From assembly GCA_964604875.1 (NCBI GenBank), contig CAZSAC010000050.1:1-9864 (forward strand): a stretch of DNA of 9,864 nucleotides, given 5' to 3'. Position numbers and translations under genes: made by a program. The notes beneath the pieces were generated by a model. It searched no databases. It was not told where the DNA came from and saw only the letters and a program-made list of their open reading frames with translations. This document shows positions 6,695 through 9,864 of the stretch, piece after piece. The stretch comes from JAVVSR01 sp964604875. Its GTDB lineage: Bacteria; Bacillota; Clostridia; Christensenellales; CAG-917. Position 1 is the first letter of the stretch; the number at the start of each line of letters is the position of its first letter.

Positions 6695-7801
6695 TTAGTT
6701 TTCACTTGTGTTTTCTTGCTGACCTTTTTCTGAAAGCAATCTCAAAAAACTTTTATTGGAAAACGCCCCGGAACCTGCAATAATCGTAATCGCCATATCT
6801 GCAAAAACAAAGGCGTTATATAAAAAGCTCCAAGCCACTGCCGAATAGTTTTCGGGGTCTCCGCTTCCAAAGACAAAAATTCCGCTTACAACGTGCGATA
6901 AATATCTGATAACGGCAACGACTATTGCGCCAAACAAAAATTGCAAGCTTGGTTTTTTGGAAAGCCATTGTTTTTCTTTAAAGACGCCTGCCAAGCCTAT
7001 TGCCCCAAACGCAATCGGATAATCCAATAAAAACTGAATCGGGTGATAAAACCAAGGCGCCTGCACAAATTGCAAAAATCCGTAAATCACACCCACAACA
7101 ACGCCTTTTCGTATTCCAAACATATACGAATACACCATAATCGGAAGCAAGCTTGCAATCGTGATTGAACCGCCTTGTGGCAATTCAAACAATCTTAGAT
7201 AAGATAGCGCAAAGCTCATTGCGATACAAACCGAGGCATAAACTATGCTTTTTGTGTTGTTAAAGTTCTTTTTTTCTCCAAATGCCAACGCAATAACAGC
7301 AATCAAAGCAATCAAAAATGCGCTGTAAACATACAACTGCACCTCTGAAGATACCTTAACTTCGGCAGTTTTATAATACTCAATAAACCTAATTATCAAA
7401 ACTATAATCAAGGCTAATGCAATCGCAACGTAAGACACTTTTGAATATAGTTTAAATTTTTCTTTGGCAAAAATTGATACAAGCAATCCGCCCAACGCCA
7501 TCAAAATCGCAACGGATAATAATACGGCTATCGGCACAAATGTGGGCTTGTCAATCCAACCCAAGCCTTGATATTCGTCTAGTTTTAAAAACAGCAATAA
7601 TGCGGAAATACCTATGCTGTACCCTACCCCTAACCCAATAGCAGTAGACTGGAACTGCGCTACTGCGTCAGGCTTTTTGCGTTTGACGATTACGGCGATA
7701 ACAAGCATCGCCAAAGCCAAAAACAACGTCAAATAGATTGCGATTGTTGCGGTTTTATCAAAAACTGCAAGCTCTGCAAAAGGTGTTTTGTTGAATAACA
7801 T
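6695..7801 (-). CDS. thiT: ThiT-like thiamine ECF transporter S component with extra N-terminal membrane module
   Basis: This is a 368-residue integral membrane protein. Residues about 182-348 match the ThiT/YuaJ family of substrate-binding S components: the LRLFELPQGGSIT segment (202-214), LPIMVYSYMFG (219-229), the HPIQFLLDYP segment (253-262), HVVSGIFVFG (303-312) and SFLYN ending at N329. ThiT binds thiamine and is energised by an EcfAA'T module, which is not encoded here and is presumably shared and elsewhere. A TPP riboswitch in the leader strongly supports thiamine as substrate. ThiT proteins are usually about 180-200 residues. This one has about 180 extra N-terminal residues with five predicted hydrophobic helices (about 17-40, 53-73, 89-111, 121-141, 155-174) that I do not recognise. 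AAGGAG stands six bases before the ATG. The domain boundary carries a charged stretch (GEKKNFNNTK, 175-184). Confidence 0.87.
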   Translation of the reverse strand: MLFNKTPFAELAVFDKTATIAIYLTLFLALAMLVIAVIVKRKKPDAVAQFQSTAIGLGVGYSIGISALLLFLKLDEYQGLGWIDKPTFVPIAVLLSVAILMALGGLLVSIFAKEKFKLYSKVSYVAIALALIIVLIIRFIEYYKTAEVKVSSEVQLYVYSAFLIALIAVIALAFGEKKNFNNTKSIVYASVCIAMSFALSYLRLFELPQGGSITIASLLPIMVYSYMFGIRKGVVVGVIYGFLQFVQAPWFYHPIQFLLDYPIAFGAIGLAGVFKEKQWLSKKPSLQFLFGAIVVAVIRYLSHVVSGIFVFGSGDPENYSAVAWSFLYNAFVFADMAITIIAGSGAFSNKSFLRLLSEKGQQENTSEN

Positions 7802-7834
7802 TTTAACTCCTTTTTGCTAGAAACCCGATAAAAA

Positions 7835-7862
7835 AGAAAAACCCTAAGAGATTATCTTAGAG
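7835..7862 (-). terminator. Riboswitch expression-platform terminator upstream of the ThiT-like gene
   Basis: On the minus strand an 8-bp stem (7862-7855 with 7849-7842, two G-U type pairs) with a 5-base loop runs directly into a T-rich tract (7841-7831). It lies between the TPP aptamer and the transporter start, as expected for a switch that stops transcription when TPP is abundant. Confidence 0.85.
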
Positions 7863-7873
7863 CATACCGAAAA

Positions 7874-7950
7874 TGGCTTCCTTTCGTGAGTGTCAACTCC
7901 ATCAAGTTCGAAGGGTGTAATCTCAGACAGTAAACTGTCACCCCTAGCAA
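7874..7950 (-). promoter_or_regulatory. TPP riboswitch (THI element) aptamer
   Basis: The minus-strand leader has the conserved TPP aptamer pieces in order. GGGTG and CACCC form P2. A perfect GACAG-TTTA-CTGTC hairpin forms P3. The CTGAGA box (7926-7921) contacts the pyrimidine ring of TPP. Next come GAACTTGAT (7909-7901), a short P4 (GAG/CTC) and the CGAAAGGAA segment. The pyrophosphate-binding loop deviates from the commonest form, which is usual among clostridial examples. It sits between the promoter and a Rho-independent terminator in front of the ThiT-like gene, so it should repress thiamine uptake when TPP is plentiful. Confidence 0.93.
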
Positions 7951-7968
7951 TTAAATTTTATTTTCATC

Positions 7969-7997
7969 ATCATAGCATTATGAAGTGTTTTTGTCAA
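7969..7997 (-). promoter_or_regulatory. Promoter of the riboswitch-ThiT-like transcript
   Basis: On the minus strand TTGACA (7997-7992), a 17-base spacer and TATGAT (7974-7969) make a near-consensus housekeeping promoter. Transcription would start near 7962, about 12 bases before the riboswitch aptamer. Confidence 0.75.
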
Positions 7998-8007
7998 GTA
8001 TTTAGAT

Positions 8008-8037
8008 TTGACAATACTTCAAAACCTGTGCTATCCT
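8008..8037 (+). promoter_or_regulatory. Promoter of the short-chain dehydrogenase gene
   Basis: TTGACA (8008-8013) is followed after 18 bases by TATCCT (8032-8037), with TG in the extended -10 position (8029-8030). Initiation near 8044 would leave a leader of only about 10 bases, just enough for the GAGGTG ribosome binding site at 8044-8049. Its -35 box is 10 bp from the opposing -35 box of the transporter promoter. Confidence 0.6.
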
Positions 8038-8053
8038 ATTTTCGAGGTGCATT

Positions 8054-8836
8054 ATGAGTAAAGTTGCAGTAATAACAGGGGCGTCCGCCGGGATCGGGCT
8101 GGAAACGGCAAAATATTTTTTGTCCAAAGGATACACCGTTTACAACCTAAGCAGAACAGCCATAGACGCCGTAAAAAGCATACCCACCGACGTTTCCAAG
8201 CGTGAAGACGTGTTTTCCTCAATTGACGAAATAGTCAAGCAAGAGGGTAAAATCGACGTTTTGATAAATTCAGCCGGCTTTGGCATTTCGGGCGCGGTAG
8301 AGGACGCAACCGAAGACGACGTAAAGCGTATTTTCGACGTCAATTTTTTTGGCACGCTGTTTTCAATTCAAGCGGTAATTCCGCATATGCGCGCAAACGG
8401 TGGCGGTACTATAATAAATCTAAGCTCCGCAGGGGCTCCGCTTTCCTTGCCCTTTCAAAGCTTTTATTCAGCATCAAAATCAGCTGTCAGTTCGATGTCG
8501 GAGGCGCTTAGAATTGAGCTTAAGCCTTTCAAAATCAACGTGACCTCTATCTTACCGGGCGACGTAAAAACAGAGTTTACCGCAAGGCGCAAAAAAAATC
8601 AAATCAACAATCCCGCCTATGGTGATAGGATTGCAAGCTCAGTCGGCAAAATGGAGCGTGACGAACAAAACGGCATGCCCCCTATTGTGATTGCAAAGCT
8701 TGCCTATCGACTGGCTGAGAGGAAAAATCCGCCCGTATATGTGGTTGGGGGCGCATCTTATAAATTTTTGGTTGCCGTTGCAAAAATCTTGCCTAAACGC
8801 TGGGTAAACGCAGCAATCGGAAAATTATACGGTTAA
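8054..8836 (+). CDS. Classical short-chain dehydrogenase/reductase (SDR)
   Basis: This 260-residue cytosolic NAD(P)-dependent oxidoreductase has the complete classical SDR signature: the TGASAGIG cofactor loop at 8-15, NSAG at 72-75 (usually NNAG), N98 in VNFFG, and the catalytic Ser125, Tyr138 and Lys142 (YSASK at 138-142), then PGDVKTEF at 168-175. Arg34 after the second beta strand favours NADP(H) over NAD(H). The C-terminal 35 residues (from VYVVGG to the end) are mildly hydrophobic with KILPKRW, as in many uncharacterised SDRs; the protein lacks a distinct membrane segment. Substrate cannot be assigned: acyl, keto-sugar and steroid-like substrates are all possible. It is monocistronic, with its own promoter, a GAGGTG site five bases from the ATG, and a strong terminator directly after the stop codon. 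No neighbour suggests a pathway. Confidence 0.9.
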   Translation: MSKVAVITGASAGIGLETAKYFLSKGYTVYNLSRTAIDAVKSIPTDVSKREDVFSSIDEIVKQEGKIDVLINSAGFGISGAVEDATEDDVKRIFDVNFFGTLFSIQAVIPHMRANGGGTIINLSSAGAPLSLPFQSFYSASKSAVSSMSEALRIELKPFKINVTSILPGDVKTEFTARRKKNQINNPAYGDRIASSVGKMERDEQNGMPPIVIAKLAYRLAERKNPPVYVVGGASYKFLVAVAKILPKRWVNAAIGKLYG

Positions 8837-8840
8837 AAAT

Positions 8841-8865
8841 AAAACCTCGATTATTCGAGGTTTTT
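8841..8865. terminator. Bidirectional terminator between the SDR and response-regulator genes
   Basis: A perfect 10-bp inverted repeat (8841-8850 with 8855-8864) has a TTAT loop. The plus strand continues in T's (8861-8865, then GTTTT). The minus strand reads TTTT-A-TTTTT after the stem. It therefore serves both convergent genes, 4 bp after the dehydrogenase stop codon and 3 bp from the response-regulator stop codon. Confidence 0.92.
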
Positions 8866-8868
8866 GTT

Positions 8869-9276
8869 TTATAGGTTATGTTCTTCCTTATAATTAAACG
8901 CATAAATTGTATTTAGCGCTCGACGCTTAACTATAGTTGGATTAAACGGCTTTTGAACAAAGTCGTCTGCGCCAAAATCAATTATGTTTATGTCTTGATG
9001 ATTCACGTCGCCTGCAGTCAGCGCAATAACGGGAACTTTCCCTAAAAAGCCCTTCTCTTTCATTTGAGAAAGCGTTGCAAAGCCGTCCATAATCGGCATC
9101 ACAACGTCCAATAAAATCAAAGCGAGATTATCAATGTTTTTTTCAATTATTGGCAACGCCTCTAAACCGTTGATTGCGGTAAGGGCATCATAATTTTCTT
9201 TGGGAAAAAGCTCTTGAAGTATATTCCGATTTATTTCTACATCATCCACAATTAGAATTTTGTTTCGATTTTGCAT
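8869..9276 (-). CDS. Stand-alone CheY-like receiver domain (response regulator)
   Basis: This 135-residue protein consists only of a phosphoacceptor receiver domain. The acidic pair Asp11/Asp12 (LIVDD), the phosphorylation site Asp57 (LLDVVMP), the switch Thr87 (ALTA) and Lys109 (QKP) are all present, so it should accept phosphate from a histidine kinase. The VDDVEINR opening resembles the receiver domains that precede GGDEF, EAL or HD-GYP output domains in clostridia and proteobacteria. Here the protein ends about 15 residues after the receiver fold, without an output domain. It may act as a phosphate sink, shuttle or protein-binding switch. No cognate kinase is visible in the window. The AGAAGGTG site and an own promoter precede the ATG. 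The gene upstream on the same strand is 55 bp away. Confidence 0.9.
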   Translation of the reverse strand: MQNRNKILIVDDVEINRNILQELFPKENYDALTAINGLEALPIIEKNIDNLALILLDVVMPIMDGFATLSQMKEKGFLGKVPVIALTAGDVNHQDINIIDFGADDFVQKPFNPTIVKRRALNTIYAFNYKEEHNL

Positions 9277-9306
9277 AGCCTACACCTTCTGTTGCGCTTT
9301 TTACAA

Positions 9307-9335
9307 ATTATACCATTTAAAAAAACTAAAATCAA
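9307..9335 (-). promoter_or_regulatory. Promoter of the response-regulator gene
   Basis: On the minus strand TTGATT (9335-9330), a 17-base spacer and a perfect TATAAT (9312-9307) with an extended TG make a good promoter. It begins on the stop codon of the upstream zinc-ribbon gene. Start near 9300 gives a leader of about 24 bases. The response regulator can therefore be transcribed apart from the gene before it. Confidence 0.65.
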
Positions 9336-9864
9336 TACCCTTTCGGTTTTTCGACATAATTGTCCAAATTATTGTTACGCGCGCCACATTTAGGACAATA
9401 TTGCCAGTCATTTTTCATTTGAGCGTGGCAATAATAACATTCACCGTAACCGTCGTCCATATTGGAAGTTGGATTATTTGTGATATTTGCATTTCCAAAC
9501 CGCATTTCTTTATATTCACGAACGGCGTCTTCCTCGGACAAGTATATAGAATCTTTAACCACAACAACGTCCGCCACAACCTTATAGCCTTTTAAATTTC
9601 CCGTTTGAACCAGTTTATTTATCGCATTTGACACTAAAAGGTCGCTGGAAAAACCAAAACAATAAAGATTTGGAAAGAAAACTTTTTCTCTTTGAGAAAT
9701 TAAATCCGACATTGTAATCAAAGAGTTCATATTTGACATTTTCGCAGAGAAAAAAACCAAGGAAACTATGCTTGAAGGGAACCCCAAAAATCCTACAATC
9801 AGCACAGGAAAACAAAGCGGGTTGACCGTCATCAAAAATCCACCGACACCAAACATTACAAAAC
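9332..9864 (-). CDS. Membrane-anchored zinc-ribbon protein, probably 5'-truncated by the window edge
   Basis: The frame stays open to the right end of the window, so the true start may lie outside. The first ATG inside is at 9856 (174 residues), with no visible ribosome binding site. Numbering from it, residues about 4-37 are hydrophobic, rich in Gly, Phe and Val, and likely one or two membrane segments. Residues 40-110 form a soluble alpha/beta region with a helix and strand pattern (SNAINKLVQTG, then VVADVVVV) that could be a small winged-helix-like fold; I do not recognise it. A zinc ribbon follows with C140-x2-C143 and C154-x2-C157 (YYCHAQ, YCPKCG). The C-terminus is short and polar. Zinc-ribbon plus membrane proteins of this kind are common uncharacterised products in clostridia. 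The function is unknown. Confidence 0.7.
   Translation of the reverse strand, partial: FVMFGVGGFLMTVNPLCFPVLIVGFLGFPSSIVSLVFFSAKMSNMNSLITMSDLISQREKVFFPNLYCFGFSSDLLVSNAINKLVQTGNLKGYKVVADVVVVKDSIYLSEEDAVREYKEMRFGNANITNNPTSNMDDGYGECYYCHAQMKNDWQYCPKCGARNNNLDNYVEKPKGY

Noticed and set aside
9260..9595. Plus-strand open frame of 111 codons with hydrophobic product
   Set aside because: It is antisense to the zinc-ribbon gene and crosses the response-regulator promoter. The opposite strand has the CxxC pairs and normal gene spacing.
9854..9856. ATG at 9856 as the definite start of the zinc-ribbon protein
   Set aside because: The frame is open to the window edge and no ribosome binding site is visible in the 8 bases available, so the gene is reported as probably partial.

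Overview
The window looks like chromosomal DNA from an anaerobic, low-to-moderate GC Bacillota, probably a gut-type member of the Clostridia. The evidence is an oxygen-sensitive glycyl radical enzyme, a ThiT-type ECF thiamine transporter under a TPP riboswitch with a Rho-independent terminator, strong GGAGG-like ribosome binding sites, and compact gene packing. The taxonomic placement is inference. No tRNA, rRNA, CRISPR array, insertion sequence or phage gene was seen.

Region 1 (about 1-6018, minus strand) is a three-gene operon. It begins with a promoter at about 6018-5989. The first gene is an 1103-residue protein in which a radical-SAM activating enzyme (residues 1 to about 268) is fused in frame to a full-length glycyl radical enzyme (about 270-1103). 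It is followed 17 bp later by a GPH-family (MelB-like) cation:solute symporter. A calcineurin-like metallophosphoesterase then starts on the symporter's stop codon (TAATG overlap). A strong hairpin at positions 1-26 closes the unit. The layout suggests uptake and radical-based conversion of an unidentified small molecule, possibly a glycoside, polyol or organic acid. There are no microcompartment shell genes or downstream enzymes in view.

Region 2 (about 6018-7997) is thiamine salvage. A thiamine pyrophosphokinase on the plus strand converges on a ThiT-like transporter on the minus strand, with their stop codons only 3 bp apart. The transporter is preceded by a TPP riboswitch and terminator. 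The pyrophosphokinase has no visible Shine-Dalgarno sequence and a promoter placed so that its transcript may be leaderless. The transporter's terminator appears to lie inside the last 60 bases of the pyrophosphokinase gene.

Region 3 (about 8008-9864) holds a classical short-chain dehydrogenase/reductase on the plus strand, transcribed divergently from the transporter. A shared bidirectional terminator separates it from a stand-alone CheY-like receiver protein on the minus strand. At the right edge is a probably 5'-truncated membrane-anchored zinc-ribbon protein, also on the minus strand.

The most notable item is the activase-glycyl radical enzyme fusion. These two partners are normally separate proteins. 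The fusion pairs a short PFL-activase-like activase with a GCVEP-type (dehydratase/lyase-like) catalytic domain that carries an unusual cysteine/histidine cluster.
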